13,244 nt of DNA, taken from positions 1 through 13,244 of the forward strand of contig JAYGEH010000340.1 in assembly GCA_046582475.1 (NCBI GenBank), given 5' to 3'. The DNA is from GCA-2687515 sp046582475. Lineage in GTDB: Bacteria; Pseudomonadota; Alphaproteobacteria; Rhodospirillales; UBA2165. Positions 7,288 to 13,244 of the stretch are shown one piece after another. The notes under the pieces are model-generated. The model was not told the DNA's origin. It did not search any database and saw nothing but the letters and a program-made list of their open reading frames with translations. Every line of letters starts with the position of its first letter. The first letter of the stretch is position 1. The translations under genes were made by a program, and so were the position numbers.

Positions 7288-8280
7288 TCAAACATGCTGG
7301 CCTTCGGACAACGGTATATCGCGCAGCGTGCTCGGCGCGAACAGCTCTTCGATGCCCAGTTGACGCTCGGTAAGACCATGTTCGTATGCGTATTGCAAAA
7401 GCGCTCCGATCGACGGCCGGTTGACCTCGATGCCATAGGGGTACCAGTCCTCGCCGATGATAGCCTGCTCTTCCTCGATCATCGGCTGCAGCCAGGCAAA
7501 GGACGCCTTCGGCGAGCCGGTTTCGCGGAGCAGCCGGTAACAACGGTCCTTGGCGGCCGAGAATGCCTTGTAGAGGGACAAAGCCGCCCAGGGGTCGCGC
7601 TCGTATACGTTGCGCTTGATCACTACCGTGTGCATGATCGGATATATTTTTGTGCGCTTATAATAGTCTTTCTCGACTTCACCATAGTTGGGGAAGAGCC
7701 GCCTGACATTGGCCGCGCCGCGGCGGAACGACAGCGGATTGTTGGCGGTCATCAGGAAATCGATTTCGCCCCGCTCCAGCATGTCGCCAAGCTCCACGCC
7801 GGCGGGCGCCGCGGTTAGGCTGAGATTGCCCGGGAGCGACAATTCGAGACGATCGGCGCGGCCCTGCACCCATTCGATCTGTTCCGGCTTCACCCCGTAT
7901 TCGTGCTGCAGAAGGCCGCGCATGTAGACCGCCGCGGTCATCGAGTATTCGGGCACGCCGCCCCGCTTGCCGGCCAGGTCCTGGGGGCTCTCGATGCCCT
8001 TGTCGGTATTAATGAAGAAATATCCGTGCCGAAAGACGCGCGACGGGAAGACCGGAATAGCGATGTAGGGGGAATCCGATTTGCTGGCCAGCATCGTGTA
8101 GTTCGACAACGACATCTCGCAGACATCAAACTCGCTGAACTGGAGCTGCCGCCAGAATATTTCCGCCGGCTGCAATTGGATATAATTGAGCTCGATGCCC
8201 TCCGGACAAATGGTTCCGTCGATCAGCGCCTGGGTCCGGTCATAAGGTCCGCAAGCCAGCGAAAGATTCAAACGCGCCAT
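7288..8280 (-). CDS. 4,5-dihydroxyphthalate decarboxylase-like protein (periplasmic-binding-protein fold)
   Basis: A 330-residue protein resembling 4,5-dihydroxyphthalate decarboxylase (Pht5/OphC-type), a family with the fold of ABC nitrate/sulfonate substrate-binding proteins. Typical stretches are LNLSLACGPYDRTQALIDG near the N-terminus, PEGIELNYI (26-34), EIFWRQLQFSEFDVCEMSLSNY (split as EIFWRQLQ then FDVCEMSLSNY, 40-61), AIPVFPSRVFRHGYFFIN, and DWYPYGIEVNR near the end. No signal peptide is present, which favours a cytoplasmic enzyme over a transport component. The known enzyme removes CO2 from 4,5-dihydroxyphthalate to give protocatechuate, but many homologues act on unknown substrates. 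The start is well supported: GAGGAG (8287-8292, complement) is 6 bases before the ATG. It is the first gene of the minus-strand series and is divergent from the molybdenum hydroxylase genes, sharing an 82-bp promoter region with them. Confidence 0.85.
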   Translation of the reverse strand: MARLNLSLACGPYDRTQALIDGTICPEGIELNYIQLQPAEIFWRQLQFSEFDVCEMSLSNYTMLASKSDSPYIAIPVFPSRVFRHGYFFINTDKGIESPQDLAGKRGGVPEYSMTAAVYMRGLLQHEYGVKPEQIEWVQGRADRLELSLPGNLSLTAAPAGVELGDMLERGEIDFLMTANNPLSFRRGAANVRRLFPNYGEVEKDYYKRTKIYPIMHTVVIKRNVYERDPWAALSLYKAFSAAKDRCYRLLRETGSPKASFAWLQPMIEEEQAIIGEDWYPYGIEVNRPSIGALLQYAYEHGLTERQLGIEELFAPSTLRDIPLSEGQHV

Positions 8281-8362
8281 GGAGCACTCCTCTGTTTGTC
8301 ACCGTATCGGGGCAATGGTAGCTTCGTTACGGAGGCAATGATCTCGGACCCGGGGTAACGTA
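8281..8362. promoter_or_regulatory. Divergent promoter region
   Basis: An 82-bp gap between the divergent decarboxylase-like gene (-) and the Mo-hydroxylase genes (+). It must hold promoters or operators for at least the plus-strand operon and probably for the minus-strand series too. A weak plus-strand candidate is TTGTCA (8296-8301), a 17-base spacer and TAGCTT (8319-8324); the -10 match is poor. No clear operator palindrome or regulator gene is visible. Confidence 0.4.
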
Positions 8363-9220
8363 ATGAAATTTCCCGCATTTGACTATGTTTCTCCGGCCAG
8401 CCTCGACGAGGTTGTGGCGATCCTGGGTGAACGGGGAGACGCGGCCGTGCTGCTGGCGGGCGGCCAAAGTCTGATGCCTATTCTCGCCTTCCGGCTGGCC
8501 GCGCCGGACATTATCGTCGATCTTAAAAACGTGCCGGGGCTCGACGTAATCGATGCCGGCGGCGACGGCGTGCGGCTCGGCGCGCGGGTCCGCTGGCGCG
8601 ACATAGAGCGTAACGCCGCGCTGGCCACGAAGCACCCCCTATTGGTCGAAGCAACCCACCACATTGCCCATTACCAAGTGCGCAACCGGGGTACGGTCGG
8701 CGGCAGCCTTGCCCTTGCCGATCCCGCCGCCGAGCTGCCGGGCATTGCGGTGACCTGCAATGCGGAAATCGCGATCACCGGAAGCGCCGGCGAGCGCCTT
8801 GTCAAAGCCGGCGACTTTTTTCTCGGGCCCATGACCACTTCCCTTGCGGCAGGCGAGATCATCACCGGGCTCAGCCTGCCGGCCTGGCCGCAGGGGCGGC
8901 GTTGGGCGTTCCTGGAATTTGCCCGCCGCCGCGGCGATTTTGCCATGGCCGGCATCGCGGTATTTTACGATCTCGACGCGGCGGGTCAGGCTGCCGGCAC
9001 CCATATCGGCGTCATTGGCGCCTCTGACCGGCCGCACCGGTTGGGCGCGGCGGAGCAGGTGATTGATGGCAGCAGTGTCGACGACGCGGCGATTGAGGCC
9101 GCCGCCGCCGCCGCCGCCGAGGCCGTCGATCCGATCGAAGATTTTCATGCGCCGGGGGAATATCGCCGGGGCCTGGTCAAAACCCTGGTCGAACGGGCCT
9201 TGCAACAGGCCGCGTCATGA
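8363..9220 (+). CDS. Xanthine dehydrogenase-family FAD-binding subunit (CoxM/CutM-like)
   Basis: A 285-residue medium subunit of a molybdenum hydroxylase. It holds FAD and passes electrons from the iron-sulfur subunit to an acceptor. FAD-binding signatures are AGGQSLMP (32-39) and TVGGSLALADPAAELP (111-126), both close to the family consensus, and the N-terminus MKFPAFDYVSPASLDE is typical, which fixes the start. The length matches CoxM/CutM (about 280-290). Near the C-terminus there is a run of seven alanines encoded by pure GCC repeats. It is the first gene of a three-subunit operon; the stop is followed after 28 bp by the [2Fe-2S] subunit. The partner order FAD, FeS, Mo is that of CO dehydrogenase and many other members. 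The substrate is set by the Mo subunit. Confidence 0.95.
   Translation: MKFPAFDYVSPASLDEVVAILGERGDAAVLLAGGQSLMPILAFRLAAPDIIVDLKNVPGLDVIDAGGDGVRLGARVRWRDIERNAALATKHPLLVEATHHIAHYQVRNRGTVGGSLALADPAAELPGIAVTCNAEIAITGSAGERLVKAGDFFLGPMTTSLAAGEIITGLSLPAWPQGRRWAFLEFARRRGDFAMAGIAVFYDLDAAGQAAGTHIGVIGASDRPHRLGAAEQVIDGSSVDDAAIEAAAAAAAEAVDPIEDFHAPGEYRRGLVKTLVERALQQAAS
9098..9118 (+). repeat. (GCC)7 trinucleotide tract
   Basis: Seven perfect GCC copies inside the FAD-subunit gene encode seven consecutive alanines in the C-terminal region. Such tracts are prone to replication slippage in steps of one codon, which would keep the frame. Confidence 0.9.
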
Positions 9221-9248
9221 TGGGCAATCAATTATTTCGGGGAAGCCG

Positions 9249-9719
9249 ATGCTGATCAATTTCGAAGTCAATGGGGAGGCGGTGGAACTTGAGGTCGAGC
9301 CGCGCCTGTCGCTCGCCGATTGCCTCCGCGACAATTTGCATTTGACCGGGACCCACCTTGGTTGCGAACACGGGGTTTGCGGCGCCTGCACGGTGATCGT
9401 CAATGGCGAGGCGGTCCGCTCCTGCCTGATGCTGGCGGTGCAGGCCGACGGCGAAAATGTGGTCACCGTGGAAGGGCTCAGCGACGATGCGGCGCTCACC
9501 CCATTGCAGACGGCGTTCCGCAAACATCATGCGCTGCAGTGCGGTTTCTGCACGCCAGGCATCATCACAACCGCGCATGCGCTGCTCAGTGAAGAACCGA
9601 ACGCGGACGCCGGGCGGGTGCGCGAAGTGTTGTCGGGCAATCTTTGCCGCTGCACCGGGTATATTCCGATCGTCGAGGCCGTGCTGGCGGCCCGCGCCGC
9701 CTATGGAGACAGCCAATGA
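9249..9719 (+). CDS. Xanthine dehydrogenase-family [2Fe-2S] subunit (CoxS-like)
   Basis: A 156-residue small subunit that carries two [2Fe-2S] clusters. The plant-ferredoxin-type cluster ligands are C39, C44, C47 and C59 (GCEHGVCGAC then RSCL). The second, helical-domain cluster uses C98, C101, C133 and C135 (QCGFCTPG and NLCRCTGY). All eight cysteines are present, so it should be functional. Length is typical (150-170). I start it at the ATG at 9249, preceded by GGGGAAG with about 4-5 bases of spacing, because the family N-terminus is MLINFEVNGE; the frame is open further upstream but that would overlap the FAD subunit. Its TGA overlaps the start of the Mo subunit by 4 bp (ATGA), so the two are translationally coupled. 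Confidence 0.96.
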   Translation: MLINFEVNGEAVELEVEPRLSLADCLRDNLHLTGTHLGCEHGVCGACTVIVNGEAVRSCLMLAVQADGENVVTVEGLSDDAALTPLQTAFRKHHALQCGFCTPGIITTAHALLSEEPNADAGRVREVLSGNLCRCTGYIPIVEAVLAARAAYGDSQ

Positions 9720-12010
9720 ACGGCGAGGCGTCGCCCAACGTCCTCATCGGCCGGTCCATGGAGCGTGTCGAGGATTTCCGGTTTCTGCGCGGCCGCGGAC
9801 AGTTTGTCGCCGACGTCAACGAAGAGGGCCAGCTTTTTGCCGTAATACTGCGCAGTGTGATTGCACACGGCCTGATTAAAAAGATCGACGGCTCAGCCGC
9901 GTTGAAAATTCCCGGCGTGCGGGCCGTCATTACGGCCAGCGATATCGGATCGCCAGTACCGCTTATCCCATTGCGGCTGCAGCCGCTTCCCGAGCTTGAG
10001 CCATTCTGCCAGCCGGTTCTGGCCGATGGCAAAGTGCGCTTCGTCGGCGAGGCGATGGCCGTTGTGGTCGCCGAGACAGCGGCGCTGGCGGAAGATGCAC
10101 TCGATCACATCGACGTCGAGATCGATCCGTTGCCGGTCATTGCCGACCGGGCCGGGGCGGAGGCGGCGGAGGCTGTTTTGTTCGAGGCGCACGAGAGCAA
10201 CGTGGCCATCGAGTGGACCGCTGTCCGCGGTGACGCCGACAAGGCATTCGGAGAGGCAGACTATGTTCGCCGCGAAACCTTCCGAGTGCAGCGCCATGCG
10301 GCCTTGTTCATGGAGCCGCGCGGTTTCGTCGCTAAATGGGATGACGCCAAACAGCATCTCACCCTATGGGGCGCGGCAAAAGTCGCCTTCGCCAACCGCA
10401 AAATCCTGGCCGGCGCCATGGGTCTCTCCGAGCAGCAGATCCATATGGTCGAGGTGGATGTGGGCGGCGGTTTCGGCAGCCGCGGCGAATTCTATCCCGA
10501 AGACTTTCTCATTCCCTTCGCGGCGCGCTTTTTGGACCAGCCGGTAAAATGGATCGAGGACCGGCGCGAACACCTAATGACCGCAAATCATGCGCGCGAA
10601 ATCGAATGCGACATTGAAATCGCCGCGACCAGCGACGGGCGCATCCTCGGCTTGCGCGGCCAATCCTGGACCGACAACGGCGCCTATATTCGGACCAATG
10701 GCTCGGTGGCGCCGCGCAATGCGGCCCAATATATGTCCGGCCCCTACGCCATCGAGAACATCCATCTGATGACGTCGAGTTTGACAACCAACAAAACGCC
10801 CACCGGCACCTACCGCGCTCCCGGGCGCTTCGAAGGCGACTATGTGCGGGAAAGGCTCATCGATTTGATGGCCAAGGACTTAGGGCTGGACCCGGTCGAG
10901 GTTCGCCGAAAAAATCTCGTTACCGATGCGCAAATGCCCTATCCGCTGGCCACTATCACGCCCTATGAAACCGCCTCCGAGCTCGACAGCGGCGATTATC
11001 ATGCCCTCCTCGATCTTTGCCTTGAGGAGTTTGGCTGGGCCGAAAAGGCCGAGCTGCAAGGGAAACTTATCGATGGACGCTACCATGGCATCGCCGTCGG
11101 ATGTTATGTCGAGGGCGGCGCCGCGGGGCCCAGTGAAGACGCGCGTATCGTACTGGAGACCGATGGCTCGTTCTCCGTTTATCTTGGCTCGGCGGCGGTC
11201 GGCCAGGGAATCGAGACCATTATGGCACAGATTGCCGGCGACGCGCTGGAGGTGCCGTTCGACAGCATCCGCATTCTGCACGGCTCGACCGACCATGTGA
11301 CGACGGGCTACGGCTCATTCCATTCGCGCTCGACCGCCATGGGCGGCTCGGCGATTCTGCTCGCCGCCGAGGCATTGAAGGAGAAAATCCGTGTCTTTGC
11401 CGCGAAGGAACTGGGTTGCACACCAAGCCAGGTGTCCCTCGATGCCGAATGCGTGCGCGGGCCTTCCGGGACATCCAAAATGTATGCGGCGCTCTCAGGC
11501 GAGCCGATCGAAGCCGAGGCCACGTTTTTCAACAAAAAGTCCACCTACGCGAATGGCAGCCTCGCCGCCCATGTCGCCGTTGACCCGGGGACCGGTCAGG
11601 TGGAGGTCATCCAGGTTTCGTCGACCAAGGATGTGGGCCGAATGATCAATCCCGCGACCCTGCGCGGACAGGCGATTGGCTCGATCGTGCAGGGCCTCGG
11701 CGGCACCTTGCTGGAGCACCTTGTCTACGACCGGAACGGTCAACTGCTCACCGGTTCGCTGGCCGACTACATGCTGCCGACGGCGGACGATTTCCCGAAT
11801 ATAAGCGCCACCGTGATCGAGCTGAAACCGGCGCCACACATTCCGCTCGGCGCCAAGGGCGCGGGCGAGGGTGAGATCGTTCCAATCGGCGGCGTGATCG
11901 CCAATGCGGTCGCCAACGCGCTGGCCGATTTCGGCGTCGAACCGTTTGATCTGCCCCTATCGCCGCCCAAGATATGGCAATTGATCGAGGCGGCGCGCAA
12001 TAAAGCCTGA
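9716..12010 (+). CDS. Xanthine dehydrogenase-family molybdopterin-binding subunit (CoxL-like, not form I CO dehydrogenase)
   Basis: A 764-residue catalytic subunit that binds molybdopterin-cytosine-dinucleotide-type cofactor and hydroxylates its substrate with oxygen from water. Visible family motifs are VRFVGEAMAVVVAE (107-120), GGGFGSRGEF (250-259), GTYRAPGR (364-371), VGQGIET (495-501) and LGAKGAGEGE (711-720), where E718 aligns with the catalytic glutamate of the GxGE motif. The active-site cysteine loop of form I CO dehydrogenase (AYRCSFR) is absent; the corresponding loop reads TYRAPGR. It is therefore not an aerobic CO dehydrogenase of that type and is more likely an aldehyde, purine or N-heteroaromatic hydroxylase. 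The start ATG (9716) overlaps the FeS-subunit stop by 4 bp. The next gene is a Rieske oxygenase 79 bp downstream, consistent with a catabolic role. Substrate is unknown. Confidence 0.95.
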   Translation: MNGEASPNVLIGRSMERVEDFRFLRGRGQFVADVNEEGQLFAVILRSVIAHGLIKKIDGSAALKIPGVRAVITASDIGSPVPLIPLRLQPLPELEPFCQPVLADGKVRFVGEAMAVVVAETAALAEDALDHIDVEIDPLPVIADRAGAEAAEAVLFEAHESNVAIEWTAVRGDADKAFGEADYVRRETFRVQRHAALFMEPRGFVAKWDDAKQHLTLWGAAKVAFANRKILAGAMGLSEQQIHMVEVDVGGGFGSRGEFYPEDFLIPFAARFLDQPVKWIEDRREHLMTANHAREIECDIEIAATSDGRILGLRGQSWTDNGAYIRTNGSVAPRNAAQYMSGPYAIENIHLMTSSLTTNKTPTGTYRAPGRFEGDYVRERLIDLMAKDLGLDPVEVRRKNLVTDAQMPYPLATITPYETASELDSGDYHALLDLCLEEFGWAEKAELQGKLIDGRYHGIAVGCYVEGGAAGPSEDARIVLETDGSFSVYLGSAAVGQGIETIMAQIAGDALEVPFDSIRILHGSTDHVTTGYGSFHSRSTAMGGSAILLAAEALKEKIRVFAAKELGCTPSQVSLDAECVRGPSGTSKMYAALSGEPIEAEATFFNKKSTYANGSLAAHVAVDPGTGQVEVIQVSSTKDVGRMINPATLRGQAIGSIVQGLGGTLLEHLVYDRNGQLLTGSLADYMLPTADDFPNISATVIELKPAPHIPLGAKGAGEGEIVPIGGVIANAVANALADFGVEPFDLPLSPPKIWQLIEAARNKA

Positions 12011-12075
12011 CAAGTTAATGGTTGGCGCAGCGGCGGGACAACTCATAGAATAGCAACCCGTCAGCCGTTGAACTT

Positions 12076-12080
12076 GGAGG
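12076..12080 (+). promoter_or_regulatory. Ribosome-binding site of the Rieske gene
   Basis: GGAGG lies 9 bases before the ATG at 12090. It fixes the start in the frame whose product begins MYYPNRWYCSA, which is not the frame that carries the rest of the gene, and so shows that the gene is shifted. Confidence 0.6.
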
Positions 12081-12203
12081 TAGGGACCAATGTACTATCC
12101 AAACAGGTGGTACTGCTCGGCACGCGCAACGGAGGTGTCCACGCAGCCCATCGAGCAAGTCATTTGCGACCGCCCGATGGTGATATTCCGGACCGCCAAA
12201 TCC

Positions 12204-12212
12204 GGCACAAAT
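12204..12212 (+). other. Site of frameshift in Rieske gene
   Basis: Upstream of here the family sequence is read in the frame of the ATG at 12090; downstream, from AAA TTG GTC at 12209, it is read one base back. A single missing base in this interval accounts for it. The local sequence GGCACAAATTG is not a classical slippery heptamer, so programmed frameshifting is unlikely. Confidence 0.8.
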
Positions 12213-12766
12213 TGGTCGCCTTGGAGAACCGCTGTCCGCACCGCCAAGCGCCGTTGTCCATGGGCAAGGTCATCGGCGACGAGATCATGTGCATCTACCA
12301 CGGTTGGGTGATGAATGCGATGGGGCATTGCGTCCACGTGCCGCATCAGGACCGGGTCGCGGGCTCGGTGCGGATCGCGGCCTATCCGGCGGTTGAAAAG
12401 TGGGGCTTGATCTGGATCTGGATCGGCGATGCGGACAAGGTTGATGAGACCCTGATCCCCGACATGGAATGGACCGAAGATGAAAATCAGTCGTCGGTTT
12501 TCATCCGCTTCCACGTGGGTGCCGGCTACCAGCTTATGGCCGACAACCTGCTGGATGTCTCGCATTCGGATTTCCTGCATGCCTCCTCGTTCGGCTCGCG
12601 CGCCGGCCAGAAGGGCGAGACCGATCAGGTCAAGGCCGAGCTGGATGCCTGGTCCGAGGACGGCGCGGTTTACGGATTGCGACCATTGAGCGACGTCGTG
12701 CTGTCGCCAATGGCGGCGGCCTGGGCTCACACCGATCAACCTGTCACCCGCACCCACCGGTTTCGC

Positions 12767-12769
12767 TAG
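12767..12769 (+). other. Premature in-frame TAG in Rieske gene
   Basis: The codon follows THRFR and precedes TPPNNINIEL in the same frame. Both sides match the C-terminal domain of VanA-like oxygenases, so the stop is internal. A one-base change from TGG (Trp) is the simplest origin. Confidence 0.85.
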
Positions 12770-13114
12770 ACACCGCCCAACAACATCAACATCGAATTGA
12801 TTATGGAGAATGACGAGAACAAGGTGACCATTCATCATGACCACCTGATGACACCGGAGACCGAGTTTTCCCGCCATTACTTCCTGGTCTGGAGGCGCGA
12901 TTTTTCGATGCGGAGCGGCTACCCGACCGACGAAGATGTGCGGCGCGAGCAGAGCACGGTGATAGAGGCGGAAGATATTCCTATCGTCGAGGCACAACAG
13001 CGCAACAAACTACGGTTTGGCGATCCCGAAGATATCGCCGGGGCCGCCGACAAGCTCCTGGTTACGGTCCACAAGCGCCTTGCCGAGTTGGAGAATGAGG
13101 AGAAAGTTCGAACC

Positions 13115-13142
13115 GCGGCCTGAGAAGACAGCCGCCTTTTTT
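13115..13142 (+). terminator. Candidate intrinsic terminator after the Rieske gene
   Basis: GCGGC (13115-13119) pairs with GCCGC (13131-13135) around an 11-base loop that includes the stop codon, followed by six T residues (13137-13142). The stem is short, so it is a modest candidate. It lies between two convergent genes. Confidence 0.45.
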
Positions 13143-13150
13143 GGTTGCGC

Positions 13151-13244
13151 CTATTGGCGGGCTTCCGCGCCGATCAGCACGAACGCGACGACCGCCAATG
13201 TATCGGTTCGATTGGACCAGGCGTGATTGGTGCCCCTCTGGACC
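13151..13244 (-). CDS. Cupin-domain protein, C-terminal part
   Basis: The right edge cuts this gene. The minus-strand frame from 13243 reads VQRGTNHAWSNRTDTLAVVA and then FVLIGAEARQ before a TAG stop (13151-13153). 'QRGTxHAWxN' is the second cupin motif, with the metal-ligand histidine, and the following hydrophobic strand is typical of the end of small cupin_2 proteins, many found in aromatic-degradation clusters. Only 30 residues are visible, so substrate and overall size cannot be judged. It converges on the disrupted Rieske gene and also provides a case of TAG used as a normal stop. Confidence 0.65.
   Translation of the reverse strand, partial: VQRGTNHAWSNRTDTLAVVAFVLIGAEARQ

Larger units (their letters stand above)
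12090..13123 (+). pseudogene. Rieske [2Fe-2S] aromatic oxygenase alpha subunit (VanA/phthalate-oxygenase-like), frameshift plus in-frame TAG
   Basis: The pieces together give one protein of about 344 residues, the normal size for VanA-like oxygenases. It starts MYYPNRWYCSARATE and runs to VIFRTAKSG in one frame. From about 12209 the homologous sequence continues in another frame with KLVALENRCPHRQAP and, later, MCIYHGW, giving the Rieske ligands CxH and CxxH (codons at 12233 and 12290). A one-base deletion near 12204-12212 explains the shift. NLLDVSHSDFLH carries the D-x2-H-x4-H mononuclear iron ligands. The frame is then stopped by TAG (12767-12769) after THRFR and resumes as TPPNNINIELIMEN to a TGA at 13121-13123. 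The family has Trp at or near this point, so TGG to TAG is likely. Such enzymes hydroxylate or O-demethylate aromatic acids with a reductase partner, which is not in the window. It is probably co-transcribed with the Mo hydroxylase. Confidence 0.88.

Noticed and set aside
12204..12212. Programmed -1 frameshift in the Rieske gene
   Set aside because: No X-XXY-YYZ slippery heptamer and no clear downstream pseudoknot; Rieske oxygenases are not known to use frameshifting, and the gene carries a second lesion.
6889..12769. TAG as a recoded sense codon (for example pyrrolysine or a suppressor tRNA), since two genes have internal TAG
   Set aside because: Three genes here end naturally in TAG (the small membrane protein at 3889, the binding protein at 6226, the right-edge cupin at 13151), the Rieske gene also has a frameshift that recoding would not repair, and the site in that gene fits TGG to TAG.
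12095..12997. 300-codon open frame on - across the Rieske gene
   Set aside because: Both Rieske motifs and the iron ligands are on the + strand; the antisense product shows no recognisable domain, so it is a shadow that happens to span both lesions.
1..13244. CRISPR arrays, tRNA or rRNA genes, insertion sequences, attachment sites
   Set aside because: No spaced direct repeats, transposase or integrase-like proteins, or tRNA-like cloverleaf segments were seen on reading both strands.

Overview
The window looks like chromosomal DNA from a fairly GC-rich proteobacterium, most likely an alphaproteobacterium of the Rhodospirillales/Rhizobiales kind, possibly from a metagenome assembly. This is inferred from codon use, from the TAXI-type TRAP transporter, and from the mix of xanthine-dehydrogenase-family, Rieske and phthalate-decarboxylase-like genes. 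I found no tRNA, rRNA, CRISPR array, insertion sequence or phage gene.

Layout. Positions 1-147 hold the 3' end of a GFA (glutathione-dependent formaldehyde-activating-like) protein on +. Convergent to it, 224-1069 (-) is a SAM-dependent methyltransferase in somewhat AT-richer DNA. From 8280 down to 1285 there is a co-directional minus-strand series with short gaps: a 4,5-dihydroxyphthalate-decarboxylase-like protein, a TAXI solute-binding protein broken by an in-frame TAG, a fused TRAP permease (4TM/12TM type), a 75-residue two-helix membrane protein whose start overlaps the permease stop, a cupin, the protein AMPylase SelO and a VOC-fold protein. From 8363 rightwards on + there is a three-subunit molybdenum hydroxylase of the xanthine dehydrogenase/CO dehydrogenase superfamily in the order FAD subunit, [2Fe-2S] subunit, Mo subunit. 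A Rieske oxygenase gene follows, carrying one frameshift and one in-frame TAG. A convergent cupin gene on - is cut by the right edge.

How it may work together (inference). The 82-bp gap 8281-8362 is a divergent promoter region feeding two arms. The minus arm would import a small organic acid through the TAXI-TRAP system and includes a decarboxylase-like protein. The plus arm would hydroxylate a (hetero)aromatic or aldehyde substrate with the Mo enzyme and oxygenate or demethylate it with the Rieske protein. Together this resembles a catabolic island for an aromatic or heteroaromatic acid. The substrate cannot be named from sequence.

The most notable observation is that the transporter's binding protein and the Rieske oxygenase, one in each arm, are both disrupted while all their neighbours are intact. 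This is either early decay of the pathway or local sequence error. TAG recoding is unlikely because several genes here end in TAG.
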